Shown here piece by piece: positions 31,138 to 42,950 of a DNA stretch of 64,000 nucleotides (positions are counted from its first letter, which is position 1; each line of letters opens with the position of its first letter). The stretch covers positions 60,611,089 to 60,675,088 of the forward strand of contig OX419761.1 of the NCBI GenBank assembly GCA_948567375.1, written 5' to 3'. The position numbers and the translations under genes are program-made. Source of the stretch: Lunularia cruciata (taxonomy: Eukaryota; Streptophyta; Marchantiopsida; Lunulariales; Lunulariaceae). The notes under the pieces are model-generated. The model searched no databases and was not told where the DNA came from. It was given only the letters and a program-made list of their open reading frames with translations.

Positions 31138-32130
31138 ATGGAGTTCTTTGGGGATACTAGAGGAGTTAACTTTGCATTACGTAGTGGGTTTACTTAGAGT
31201 GGTGCTTGGTATCAACTTGTATCTCAGGTCCCAGTGAAGGAGGAGATTGACTCTGAGTTGGAGTTTGATACAAGAGCTAATTCAATTGAGAGTGCACTTG
31301 GCATGTCCGCACCATTGTTGTGGGCCATAGATGAGATTTATGGGGCCTCCAAAGGCCCTAGGTGTTACTCTACAGTGGGTACCATTGAGTTGGATGACTT
31401 CATCTAGGAGTTTAATAGTTGGTGTGATCTACAACAGATGTGGAACCTGACTTTGTTTACACCCTTCATGGCATGAAAGGGGTTGTTTCAACATTTGGAG
31501 GGCCTGCCAATGGATGAATACCATGTGTTTAGGAGAGCTTATTTGGAGGAGATTGAGTTATGAAGACAATATTGGTCTCCAAACTATGTCTTTATTACTT
31601 CAAGCTTGGTTTCCAAGAGTAGATCCGTTGTACCCATGAGTTCTAGCTTGAGTAGTGTTGGTGGAGCTAGTGGGCAGTAGCTGGAGATAGTGCTACCACA
31701 AGTGGAGGTACCACTAAAGGAGGTGGTGTGGTACCAAGGTTTAACCCTATGGTGGAGTTCTTCTAGTGTTTGAGGCAAAACTACTAGGGAGTACGGACTG
31801 ACAAGGTGAGGAGCTTACATGAGTTCCAATGGAAGGCTGGAGAGAGCCTACGCAAGGCATACACTCCCATGAGGTGGCTGATCAGTTTCACTCAAGGAGT
31901 TATTGAGGCCCAAGCAGTCCAGTTTTGGTATGGGATACTGGACAGTGAGTTAGGACGTAGAGTTCATGATGCTACATTGTTACAAGCTACTTCACCCACT
32001 TTGGTAGTGGTCTTTGGTTTGGTTGAGCGTATTGAGCTCAACATGATGGAGGAGAGGGTAGTGATATCTGGATTTGGTAGGGAGACCTCATCCACAACTA
32101 TTACTTCTTCTAGAGTGTAGTAGAGTGCAC
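31138..32130 (+). pseudogene. PHD-bearing element: Gag
   Basis: Begins MEFFGDTRGVNFALRSG and contains a capsid-like stretch (WCDLQQMWNLTLFTPF, LFQHLEGLPMDEYHVFRRAY) and RSLHEFQWKAGESLRKAYTPMRWLI, a pattern like the Gag strand before the particle-forming helices (VQFWYGILDSELGRRVHD). No similarity to the E1 Gag. It precedes two zinc knuckles, as Gag should. Several breaks. Confidence 0.6.
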
Positions 32131-32228
32131 CATGCTCAATTGGTTTTCAAGGATAGGATGGACAGCCCAGATCTTATGGAGCAAGTGGAGCTAGACCTTT
32201 ACCTTCCTTTTTAGGTCAACAATAGCCA

Positions 32229-32789
32229 ATGAGTGGTAGTGTTGCTTGTTGGACTTGTGGTGCACCTCACCATAGGAGAGAGTGTACTCAGGGCAACGGA
32301 CTTGATACCTTTGGTGTATCGCAGCCAACACAGAGGCAGTGTGAGCATTGCTACAGATTTGGTCACATTAGTGACCAATGCTTTGACCTACATCCGGAGT
32401 TACGGAGTGGTAGGGCTTCTATGGCAAGTAATGAAGGAGCTCTAATTCATGGTGGACAAGGTGGTAGAGGTGATGGTAGAAGATCTATACCTAGTAGAGG
32501 TGCAATACCTGCCCTTACTTCTGATATAGCTATGGCTACTCGGATTGAGCAGTTGGAGCAGAGACTGGCTAGTATGGCCATTGCTCATAGGAGATTAGAT
32601 TTAGGTGTTGGGGCTTCCACCTCATATGCTGGTGATAGAGATGATTTGGACTTCATGTGTGGAGCAACACAGGTGGATGCATCTATAGCAGTGATTAGGA
32701 GTGCAGTACGTGCTCTAGAGCCTAGAGGAGCCTTAGTGCAGTTGGACCCACAAAGAAGAGAGGTTGGGAGACAAGTCAGACTTCTCTAG
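32229..32789 (+). CDS. PHD-bearing element: nucleocapsid with two zinc knuckles
   Basis: A frame of 186 codons with two knuckles near its start: CWTCGAPHHRREC (slightly short spacing) and a canonical CEHCYRFGHISDQC. A glycine/arginine-rich stretch (HGGQGGRGDGRRS) follows, then a helical IEQLEQRLASMAIAHRRLD. These would bind the element RNA. The part is open here although the element as a whole is broken. Confidence 0.75.
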   Translation: MSGSVACWTCGAPHHRRECTQGNGLDTFGVSQPTQRQCEHCYRFGHISDQCFDLHPELRSGRASMASNEGALIHGGQGGRGDGRRSIPSRGAIPALTSDIAMATRIEQLEQRLASMAIAHRRLDLGVGASTSYAGDRDDLDFMCGATQVDASIAVIRSAVRALEPRGALVQLDPQRREVGRQVRLL

Positions 32790-35518
32790 TCTTTCATGCT
32801 ATTTGAGGCATTGTAGACAACATCCATGGCTCCTAGATGCCCCAATGTTATGTCCCAACATGGAATGTGGTGATGGGGTGCATGATGGACTACCTACTAG
32901 TCAGCCACTTGCTACTACACAAACTAAGTCAAGCATGATGTTGGGGTGGCTTAGCCAATTATGCGGTGCCCTTTGGTTTTAGCCAATGACATGTTTACAT
33001 TGGGAGTTGACCCAACCCCAATGTTCCGGTTGGCTGCCACACTTTGTGAGAGTAGGGATGATGTGGTTTCTACTACTAGAACAGAGGTGGTTGATAGTGG
33101 AGCTAACTTGGTTGAGGAGCATGGGATCCATTCAGTGACCAGTGGTTTATGGCAGGCAACAACAGCCAGACTGGAGAAGTTGCCATCTAGACCGGCCTTT
33201 GAGAGAGCGCGGTTCACACTTGGTGTTGTCCTATTAGATAACCAAAGGGGGATTTTCTATTTGGTGGGACCTTCAAGGAAGGTCTATACACCATAGAGAG
33301 TCTTGTTAGACTCTGATGCATAGCCCCTTATGTTGGAGAAGGCTACAATAGTTGATTTGGAGTTATGGAAGACCAATGTGGAGAGGTGTCTATTTTAGAT
33401 CCAAACATCTTTAGGTGATGCTTTGACACAATACATCACATGTGGAGAGCTTGTTGTTCAGGTTTAGCCTAGTCATCCAACTGATAGCTTGGTGGTGAGA
33501 GCTCAGGCTATTGCAACAATAGCTGAGTTATACAATGTGCTAGTTGGGGGAGTAGTGTTGTATCCCATGGGTTTCAATATTGACTATTGGGAGGAGATAG
33601 CCTTCTATAAACCAAGTTGGCAGTCTGGTGAGGGATGAGTATTCAACTTTTAGTACGCTTTAGTAGTGGTAGTTTTGGCTCACTATAGTCCGAGACCATG
33701 GCAACATTAGTTTCAGTTTTCAGTGGTGCAGTTACTTGGCCTAGTGAGTTATTGGAGGGGAACGCCCATGCAAAGGATACTCTAGTACTAGAGGAGATCA
33801 CTCGGATTTGGAGTACAAGTGGGATTGTTCCATCCACCTTGGATGTTCTATTGTGGAGTTTAGAGGAGGCATTGTAGCGATAGGCTTGGAGTGGAGCCTT
33901 TGTACCACCAGGAGATGAGTGTGAGGATGAGCCTCCAAAGTTGATTACCTTCACACCTCTAGATACCACACTCATTGCTTGGCAATATCCAATAGAGGGA
34001 GTATATCTATTGGAGTTGTTTGGTGGGATTTGCACCGGACTAGCTGCGGTCCTATAGGCAAGTATAGGAGTATAGAGGTACTTGTATGTGGAGAAAGATG
34101 AGACTGCTAGGCAAGTCTCTCTACATCATGTGGCATACTTGGCATATCAGTATCCGGAGCTATTACCAATGTCAACAGTCAAGGGTTACCAGAAGGTCCT
34201 ACCAATAGACATTTCCTTACTGGGAGCACATGATCTAGAGCGACATGGGCCTATTCTTTTGGTGATTTTAGGATGGCCATGTTAGGAACATATACACGTG
34301 TTGGCCAAGCTTTGGGTCTTTAGGATTCTTTTTTGGTGTGTTTTTGGAGATGTCACAGATATTACAACCTCTCCAAGTTCATCAGTCCATTTCTCCAGCT
34401 TATCTTTTAAAGAACATTCCTTTGATGGGTGATTCTTGCACCAAAGTGGTGGCAAGTACACATCAGGTCCATCTTGGATGGGACCTACTATTTTGTTGGA
34501 TGCAGCCAAAGTGGGATCACGGGCTCATCGTCTTTGTTTTTGGTAGACAAACCTCTTACCCAGAGAGGTTTTACAACGTACATATGATGGGATTCAATGA
34601 CTAGACCACATCCTTGTTGATGACATATTGGATGTGGGGCGTTAGTCTCAGATGGTGGTAGTGGTTGATAGGTCACCTATGGAAATGGTGAACCTAGTTG
34701 GACAACATAGAGCCGCTTTCCCCACACTTATGAGTTTCCCAAGCTCTCATGTTTTTTGAGAGGGAGGACTAGGACTTGTTTGGGACTCATAATTACAGCA
34801 GTTGGTGGAGCCCAACATCAATGAGAGAGAATGGGTGATGGGTTTTTGCACTAGTATTACCAACATTCTAGTAGTATCAAAGGCATCCATGCATAAGGTA
34901 TTAGGTCAAGCTATGGACCTGAATTGTTTGATTTGGATTGTGAGCCTTGGTTTGGCAAAGCAGCATAGGATGCACTTGATAGGCATCACCACTCTGACAC
35001 TTGTGAGCCTTGTGCCTATCAAGACAATTTAGGCACATGTTGGGGGTAATGGACCGAGTGGGCATGGTATTCTTGGGACACAGCCAATAGCTACTAGGGA
35101 GAGTGGTCTACTTGGAGTCCATTTAGATGAGCGTGGGCTACTTGGATTACACTCTTGGTCCACTTGGGATGCAGCTAGAGGACGTGTGGAGCTTGCAGCT
35201 AGAGTGGAAGGAGTTTTTCACATAGAGATTGGAACCTCTAATGGTCAAGGGCATGCCAATACTGCTCTCAAGGGCCTAGTGTAGCAGCCAGTCAATATGT
35301 CTTCCACTCTTGTGATAGTTACAGAGGATACTTGGGAGCTAGATCTTGGATCCAAGCTTACAAGAGAGGAAAGATGGAGAGTTTGGAGGTTCTTGAAGAG
35401 CTACACAAGTTGTTTTGCCTTCAATATGAAGAATTTGGGTGCTTTGAAAGGACCTAGTATACGGATTGAGCTGACTAGCAATACACCAATTTTTTGACAT
35501 CCTTATTGCCATAATGAC

Positions 35519-36771
35519 ATGGAGTGGACATTGATTCAGAGCCGGAGTAGAGGCTTTTTTGAGGCTAGTTTGGTGGAGATCTCACATGGAGAGTATGCAT
35601 CAGCTAGAGTGATGCCAGCCAAGAAGGATATGCATGGCAACTACATAGATAGGCGGATATGTAGAGATTACCGTCCTATCAACCAACAAACTAGGGCTGA
35701 TTGGTATGCCATACCTATAGCAGAGGAGATTTTTGATGCAATTGAGCATGCAAAGGTCTTCAATACTTTGGATCTTCAAGTGGGATATCATCAATTGCCA
35801 ATCAAAGAGGAGGATAAGCCCAAGGTAACATTTTGGGCTATTGATCCTCACGGCAAGGATGTGTTATATTAGTGGAGGTTCTTACTATTTTGGTTAAAGA
35901 ATGCTCTTGCTGAGTTCTAGAGGGTCATGGATAGGATCCTAGTTGGATTGATTTTACTTGGTGCTATATTGATGACATTTTAGTCTATAGCACTACTGTG
36001 GAGGAGCATGAGAGACAATTATTTGAGGTGTTTGAGAGGTTGAGATCTCTTGGACTCAAATTACATCTTGGGAAGTGTACGTTCTTCCACAAGCAGGTTG
36101 AGTATTTGGGTCACACTATCTACCTTGGAGGACTTGGTGTTCAATAGACCAAGGTGGAGGCTATTGCACATATTCCTTGGCCTACGGATGTGAGCAGAAT
36201 GCGAGCATTTCTTGGGTTTACAAACTTCTATTGCCGCTATGTTAGAGGATTTAGTGCCATTGCCAAGGCCTTGATGAAGCTGATCGAGCTTACACAAGAG
36301 TGGTGTTGTGGAGATGAGCAGGAGAGAGCTTTTGTAGAGCTCAAGTAGAGGTTGACATCTGCTCCTATTTTGAGGAGACCAATTAGAGACAATCATTTTG
36401 GGTTTATATTGATTGGAGTATGTCGGGGGTTGGAGCGGTGCTCACCCAACATGATGATGAGGGGAAGGAGTTTGTGGTGGCCTATGCTAGTCACTCCAAC
36501 AATTCAGCAAAGGTGAAGTATAGTTCATATGAGAGAGAGTGCTTGACAATAGTTTGGGCAGTAGTACATTTCCGATGTTACCTATTTGGTAACCCCTTCA
36601 CTCTCATCATTGATCATCTGCTGCTGAAGTGGTTGATGGAGTCCGACAAGCTTTTAGGGAAGCTTGCATGATGTGCTTTGACTTTATAGGAGTATGATTT
36701 CATGGTTGTTCATAGACCTAGAGTGGTGAACCGTGATGCAGATGGGTTAAGTAGAAACCCATGTCCCAGCC
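35519..36771 (+). pseudogene. PHD-bearing element: RT and RNase H
   Basis: RT: RVMPAKKDMHGNYIDRRICRDYRPINQQT, IPIAEEIFDAIEHAKVFNTLDLQVGYHQL and a YIDDILVYS catalytic box near 35962, then the connection domain (HIPWPTDVSRMRAFLGFTNFYCRYV). RNase H: SGVGAVLTQHDDEGKEFVVAYASHSNN, YSSYERECLTIVWAVVHFRCYLFG and LIIDHLLLKWLM. The wording is gypsy-type (chromovirus-like rather than Athila-like, but I cannot fix the lineage). Several breaks. Confidence 0.85.
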
Positions 36772-37144
36772 AATAGGATCAGACCAGAGCATGTTGGCAT
36801 GGTGAGATAGATGAGGAGATGGTGCCAAGTTGGCATGCATCTACCTTTCTGTGAATATTTTTAGAGGCTTTGGTGGTATCTCTCTCAACGCATATAGGAG
36901 TTATGAGGTCATACATCCAAGAGTGAAGATATTGGTACAATTCAGTGAGACATTCATGGAGATGTCTTAGTGATGGACTATCTTTGCACTGGTGTTGTGG
37001 GTGGCACAGTTGGGGCCAAGGAGAGAGATCATGCCCTTCAGCAAGTAAGATGGTTCAGATTGGAGGGTAGATATCTTTTGCGGGTATGGAAAGATGGTAG
37101 AGTATGAGTAGTACCACTTCCATCTCAAAGACCACAGTTGGTAT

Positions 37145-37900
37145 GTCATGTTCATGAGGAGCTAGGACATTTGGAGTAAAGGGTACATATAGCTTACTCC
37201 AGAGTCATTATTGGTGGGATGGTATGCAGACCGAGGTACAACAATTTGTTGCCAGATGTGTGGTTTGCGACCAAGTTAGAGCATCATTCAATGCTCCTAC
37301 ACCATAATTACACCCATTACCTATCATTGGATTGGATTACTGTTGGAGTTTGGACTTCAATGGACCTTTACCATTGACTGTGAGACATCATTGCTATGTT
37401 TTGGTGATGGTGGAGCACTTCTCTAAGTGGATTGAGTTGGTTGCACTTCCTGACAAGTCTAGTGAAGGGATAACTTACTCGTTCATGAATCAAGTCTTAG
37501 TCATTTTGGTGCACCAACTGAGGTTTTGACTGATCGGGGTACACAGTTCTTGGGGGAGTTTTAGGTCTTGTGTGACAAGGCTTTGATTGATCATAGTTCT
37601 ACATCCCTAGATCACACTGAGGCAGATAGCTTAGTAGAGAGAGTGGTTCAGATATGAAGAGAGGATTACAAAAGCATGGTTTGCAAAGAGGCCACTTAGA
37701 AGATTGGGATCTCCAATTACCTTGGTTGGCCATGGGCTATCGGTTCAGCCAGCAAGCCTCCTTAGCATCCTTCTCTCCTTCCTTCCTACTCTATGGACAA
37801 GATCCAAATTTACCTATAACCATTTGTCAAGATGCTACTGTAGTTTTGGACTTGGATGGCCTAGATGTATGGATGAGCGCATGATGCCAATGGCCTTTGA
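37145..37900 (+). pseudogene. PHD-bearing element: integrase
   Basis: An HHCC zinc part lies at about 37145-37310 (HVHEELGH...CVVCDQVRA), then the DDE core with LDFNGPLPLTVRHHCYVLVMVEHFSKWIELVALPDKSSEGI and a TDRGTQFLG-like strand near 37530. Further on is RFSQQASLASFSPSFLLYGQDPNLP, the typical GypsyC-terminal SPF.L.YG..P segment. The enzyme would insert the DNA copy. Broken in a few places. Confidence 0.82.
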
Positions 37901-38056
37901 GAACTTGGTATTGCTCAACATAGAGATACTTTATGCTGTGCTACCATTCAAGGAGGAGGTTATAGGCCCTCAATCCATGGATTTTATCTAGGAGACTATG
38001 TATATCTACAACAAACAACACCAACAACACTTGATGTTTCAACAAGCCGCACTATC

Positions 38057-38356
38057 TTGAGAGTGCATGAGGTTTTGCCATCTAGAGTTCTTGTGTTAGA
38101 AGGATGTGATGGTGTTGTTTGGAAGAATCATGTGCACAATTGTGCGCCATGCCACCTCCTAAACATTGATGGTACTATGGACCCAAGCTTGACACTTCTA
38201 TGGGTAGACTTGAGGTGTATGTTATGTGGTGCTTCTAGTGGAGATGCTACTATGTTGGTGTGTGATAGTTGTTTGAGAGGATGGCATATGGCATGTATGA
38301 CTCCTCTCCTCATGGTGGTTTGTCAAGGACAATGGTTATGTCCTAGATGTACGTGA
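38057..38356 (+). CDS. PHD finger at the end of the pol region
   Basis: A frame of 99 codons. Residues 1-50 (MRVHEVLPSRVLVLEGCDG, NHVHNCAPCHLLNIDGTMDP) form the integrase tail seen in algal-type gypsy elements. From 38216 to 38350 all eight zinc ligands of a C4HC3 PHD finger are present: CMLC, CDSC, the H of GWHMAC with its partner C, and CPRC, with the usual W two residues before the last pair. PHD fingers read histone H3 tails, so it could steer integration or dock on chromatin in place of a chromodomain. This reading of function is inference. Confidence 0.85.
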   Translation: MRVHEVLPSRVLVLEGCDGVVWKNHVHNCAPCHLLNIDGTMDPSLTLLWVDLRCMLCGASSGDATMLVCDSCLRGWHMACMTPLLMVVCQGQWLCPRCT

Positions 38357-38523
38357 TCTATAGCTAGTTCATTCTTTATATAGTGTAGATTGTAGATGGG
38401 CGACTAACAATGGAGCTCCATAGCACCCGGCCTTCTGATCTTTGCCCATCATAGGGTATACCATATACTTGGAGTAGATGGCTATCTGGAGTTAGAGGGA
38501 CCTAACCGCCAGCTAGGGGGGCA

Positions 38524-39196
38524 ATTGTGGCTCTTTGGAGTCTATGTATGACTTATGTGTGAGTTGTGCTTCTATAGTGTATGATGTTGACAGTGATGTA
38601 TGTTGTGTAGCAATGTATATATGCACATCAATTGTCATGCCATTTGTAGTATCGCATCTAGATTGCTCGGACACTAGAGTTGCAATGATAGTAGTTAGAG
38701 GTATTTCATCAATTTCCCATAGACTACTTTCCGATGGTCAGATTTTGTGGTTGAGGTACTAACTTCATGGTGGGCCCACCATCACTTTGCACTAGTTGCA
38801 TAGTTGAGTGTGCCATCAGCAAGAACGTTAGGGTTCTAGACCTAGCTTGAGTCAAGGGGTATACTTTCAAAGTGCAGCTCAAGAGAGCTCATTTCTCTGA
38901 TGTTGAGCCTTCAAATTCCTAGCTATGGTGGACAAAGGCCGGTGAGTGTCATCTGGATTCTCTTAGCTAAAGTAGGTGTGGCTTGACCCTAAACACTAAA
39001 ATAAGTGCCTTGTTGTTGGCAGTTTATAGATTGATAGATCAAGTACTAATCTGAGGTGAGTTGATTTGAGTGTTGTAAACAATCTGATTATTGTGGCACT
39101 TTAGAGTCTATGTATTACTTATGTGTGAGTCGTGCTTCTATAGTGTATGATGGCCACAACAATATATGTTGTGTAGTGATGTATATACACACGACA
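38524..39196 (+). repeat. Right terminal repeat of the PHD-bearing element with duplicated end block
   Basis: A purine run (CTAGGGGGGCAA, 38513-38523) precedes it. Block A (38524-38630, TGTGGCTCTTTGGAGTCTATG...CACATCA) recurs at 39091-39196 (TGTGGCACTTTAGAGTCTATG...CACGACA). Block B starting at 38633 (TGTCATGCC) matches the element's left end at 30012. The order here is therefore A-B-A, while the left end starts directly with B. Confidence 0.6.
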
Positions 39197-39200
39197 ATTG

Positions 39201-40161
39201 GAAGACTCTAGTTGTACAATGCACAAGTTGTGGTGGATTAGCACCAACAAAAGTTGAGGTTTAAGGACATCTTGTTCGAGGACCAGAAGTTGGTGATAAT
39301 GCATTGGAAAAAGGTTCCCCACCTTGGGGAAATATTTTTTTTTTAAGATAAAGATGAATCTAAAGATTCATCATCTTCATCTTTAGAAGATTTTGAAGAC
39401 AAAGTCCAAGTCAATTACTTGGAATGTTATGAGGTAGACGCTCACAATGAAGATCCATATGACCTTGCATCGGGTGAAAATGACTTGAAAGAAGGGGGTT
39501 TAGTGGTAGCTTTGACTTGGATTAAGCCGAGTGAGTCCTATTGAAGGATTGATCAACCCCAATCACTGTCAAGATATTGTCTTAAGTGAGGGAAAAATTT
39601 TAGATTTTTTTAAGATAGTTACTTTGGAGGAGTTGGCAGGATAAAATACATTTCCCTATTTATAGAATTCTAGGATGTATTTACCTGGTCTATTGATCAA
39701 ATGCCGGGTATTCCACGAGAATTTGGAGAACACCGGATTGATTTGGTTGAAGGTGCAATTTTGGTTTGGCAAAGATAGTACCGCTTGAACCCAAAGTACT
39801 TGCTCTTGGTAAAAGATGAAATTGACAAGTACCTAGGGGCCGGAATAATCTTCCTATCTTAAGTAGTGAGTAGGTCTCACCCATTATCATTGTCCCAAAG
39901 AAGAAAATTAGGAAGATTTGAGTGTGCCAAGATTTTTGCAAGCTGAATGCAATTACGAGGAAGGATCATCATCATCCCTTGCCTTTCATAGATACACTTT
40001 TGGATCAAGTAGTTGGTCATCCTTGTTATAGCTTTCTCAATGGATTTTTAGGGTACAATCAAGTATTCATTAGAGAAGACGACAAGGATAAGACCACATT
40101 CTTCACCAATTGAGGCACCTTTGCTTACAATCAAATGCCCATTGGGTTGTGTAATGCTCCT
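39201..40161 (+). pseudogene. Outer gypsy: end of protease and first part of RT
   Basis: Resumes in the outer element exactly where 30011 left off (GRP-L strand, then VVD.HQQK-like and the acidic linker). Continues with the RT entry, a CQDFCKLNAITRKDHHHPLPF motif and LDQVVGHPCYSFLNGFLGYNQVFI, up to GLCNAP at 40156, where the second E1-like element enters. Parts and order match E1. Many breaks. Confidence 0.85.
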
Positions 40162-42882
40162 TATAGTAGCCACATTTTTGTTTTTTTCTCAATTTGGAAG
40201 AAGAAGAGGAGTTGACAAGGAGAAGAAGAAGTAGAGGAAGCAAGGCTAGAAGGGTAAACCCAAGGAAAAAGCTGGTGTTAGTCACGTTGTCAGACAAAGA
40301 ATCGGAAGGAGAAGCCAAGTGCGAGTCCAAAGATTTGAAGAGGGAGGACGAACCCAAGTAGTGACAATGACGATGGAGTGGAGATGAAATTGGTACCTAA
40401 GGAAGAGGAAGCCAAGATGGAGACGGAGGAGAAAAGTAACTCAAAATTGGAAGACAAAGTTCCAGAGCAAAAGGAGAAGAGAGTTACAACTCAAAGAGGA
40501 GTTTGTTCCAGACGGAAGATGAAGTATGAGGCGGGGCCGAGTAAAGGTAAGAGAAGAGGAGGGTGGAACTTTAGGGAGCAAAGAATCCATACCCATAAGG
40601 CGATTGTGGCTTAGAAGGAAAGTGTTGAGTGAGGAAGAGGCAAAGAAGGAGATAAGTCCGCAAGTCAAGGTAACTCCGAGTGAAGGAGTAGAGTATCTGT
40701 GGGAGGTTGTGTGCCCATTGTTAGTGAAGTTAGAGCATAGGAAGAAGGAGATGTAGTCAAAGTGTCCGGAGGTGAAGACTGTATTGCAAGTGTTAGCTCG
40801 ATTAGAAGAAGAGAACTCAAAATTAAAGAAGAGTATAATTCAAGGTGAGGAGGAAAGGGAAGTACTACGAGTAGATGCAATAGTATAGAATCAAGTGATT
40901 GAGAATTTAAAGAGAGAAGCGAGGAATAGAGAGGAACTCATAGAATAGAGTGACATAGCAAGGGAAAGGTAAGTAGCTGAGTGTGAAATTTGAAGCAGTA
41001 GTTTGCTGATTCAAGATTAGAAATTATCCATGCTATGGCAAGAGTAGCAAAGAAAGAGCAAGAGCTCAATAGAGTGATGGAGAGTGTAGAAGAGAAGAAG
41101 CAGCTCTGGCAAAGAGAGTTGACAGTGAGATATAGAGAGAAAGAAAGGTTGAGAGAATTACTTTGCAATTAGAAGGAGAAGATTATGCAGAAGGAGGAGA
41201 AGGAAACTGTGAAAGCCGAGTTCAAAGCGGAATTGGCAATGTATTGAGAAGATTGGCTTGAAGATCAAGAACAAGAGAGGAAAATGAGATTGGAGTGGAG
41301 ATGAAATCTAGAAGGCTAGAAGGGTAAACCTGAGGAAAAAGCTAGTGTTACTTGCGTCATTGGATGGAGAATCAGAAGGAGAAGCCGAGTGCAAGTCCAA
41401 AGATTCAGAGAGGGAGGAAGAACCCAAGTTCATATTGCAGAGGAGAGACACGAGTAATGACAACAACGATGGAGTGGAGATGAAATTGGTACCCAAAGGA
41501 GAGGAAGCCAAGATGGAGACGGAGGAGAAAAGTAACTCAAAACTGGAAGATGAAGTTCTAGAGCAAGAGGAGAAGAGAGTTACAATTTAGAGAGGAGTTT
41601 GTTCCAAATGGAAGGTGAAGTATGAGGCGGGGCTGAGTAAGGTAAGAGAAGAGGAGGATGGAAGTTCAGGGAGCAAAGAATCCATACCCATAAGGCGACT
41701 GTGGCTTAGAAGGCAAGTGTTGAGTGAGGAAGAGGTGAAGGAGATAAGTCTGCAAGTTGAGGTAACTCCAAGTGAAGGAGTAGAGTATATGCGGGAGGTT
41801 GAGATAAAGATTTAAATGCATTGTTGATCAGTCTCAAAACTTGTGTAGATAGAAAGATATTGGAGGTAGAAGACAATATCACAATTAGATTAGATTTAGT
41901 TAAGTTAAAGATAGATAAACTTTGGAAGGATGTAAGAGCAAAACCCAAAGTAGATAACATAGGAGTGTAGATGTCTTCAGAGTTACCATTGGAGACATTA
42001 GAGCAAAGTAGGTTGGGAGAGAAAGGTTTAGAAGGATTACCCACTAGTGGAATTGCAGATCAGGAACAAGAATTGTTAGAATTGGTAGAGGAATTAGGAG
42101 TTGTGAAACCCAAGGATAGAGTAGTAGTGAGTGAAGTTACTTCAAGATGGGGTTTGAAAGCCAAGGAAGAAGTAGACATCGGATCGGATTAGTAACAATT
42201 TTGAGATTTGAAGAGGCAAATATGAAGAGGTGTATTGTCATTTTGGATTTGCAGGTAGGAAGAGTTGTTGTAAAACGGTATAGTTGTTAGAACTATCAAT
42301 TTAAGCATGGCATTCGCATTCATATGTTGTTCAGTGCTCATCATTCTAAGAATAGATAAAGCAAAGTACTGTGAAGCAATGCTCGTTGCTTGAGCTTGAT
42401 TCCGAGTATCAATTTTGTGATTGTGCTTGTGAGTGTGTGGAGAAATTTGAAGTGCAAGTCAGTGTGCTTGTTGGATGTTGGATTCCATAGCCTTGATCTT
42501 TACTCATTGTGTTTGATCTTGAGTGAAGTGAAATTGGAGCAATGCCTTGATAGATCTGAGAGGAATTGTAGTGCTGGTAGTATTCTGCATTTGTGAGTGC
42601 AACGTGAAGTTGATGTGAAGTAATTTCAGTTGAGGAAGTTGTGCCTTCAGTGGAGGGGTGGAACACAATTCTGAAGCAAAGTCATTTTGCAATGAAGTGC
42701 CATTTTTGGGAGAGCTTGAATCATCACAATCAAGATTGTTTGGAAAAGTTTGATGGAGTTAAGATTAAGAACTATTAATCTGTGACAAGACTCCAAATCA
42801 GTGCTTGTTACTCTCTTTTGGGTGTGGTTTCTACCTGAGAGACTAAAGAAGAACTCAAGAAGAACTATATGTTACTATTTGA
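40162..42882 (+). repeat. Partial left LTR of the second E1-like element, with internal duplication
   Basis: Starts TATAGTAGCCACATTTTTG, an altered form of the usual TGTGGTACCTACATTTTTG. It contains the acidic and coiled-coil part of the U3 coding region. A segment opening AGGCTAGAAGGGTAAACC occurs at 40244 and again at 41313, an offset of 1,069 bp, so about 0.5 kb of the unit is present twice. U5 sequence (TTGAGCTTGATTCCGAGTATC) is recognisable near 42390. Many breaks. Confidence 0.8.
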
Positions 42883-42950
42883 ACCCGAAGCCGCCTGTAA
42901 AGTATGTACAGACCCCAGCTGAGCGTGTAGTGCTTCAAATGAAGGGTGAT

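Larger units (their letters stand above)
30012..39196 (+). mobile_element. Ty3/gypsy element with PHD finger, nested in the outer gypsy protease
   Basis: Inserted in the GRPWL-coding part of the outer protease; GATTG (30007-30011) and AATTG (39196-39200) flank it, a four- or five-base duplication. Parts in order: terminal repeat from 30012, gag (about 31138-32130), zinc knuckles (32250-32395), a protease-like segment (about 33295-33560), RT (35519-36060), RNase H (36400-36700), integrase (37145-37900), PHD finger (38216-38350), a polypurine run near 38513, and terminal repeat to 39196. The RT and Gag are clearly different from E1. Many breaks. 33600-35500 is weakly readable and may be the spacer between protease and RT. 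Confidence 0.85.

Noticed and set aside
38057-38356. PHD frame considered as an exon of a host chromatin gene
   Set aside because: It follows the integrase directly, carries an integrase-tail segment in the same frame and lies inside the element's terminal repeats, so it belongs to the retroelement.
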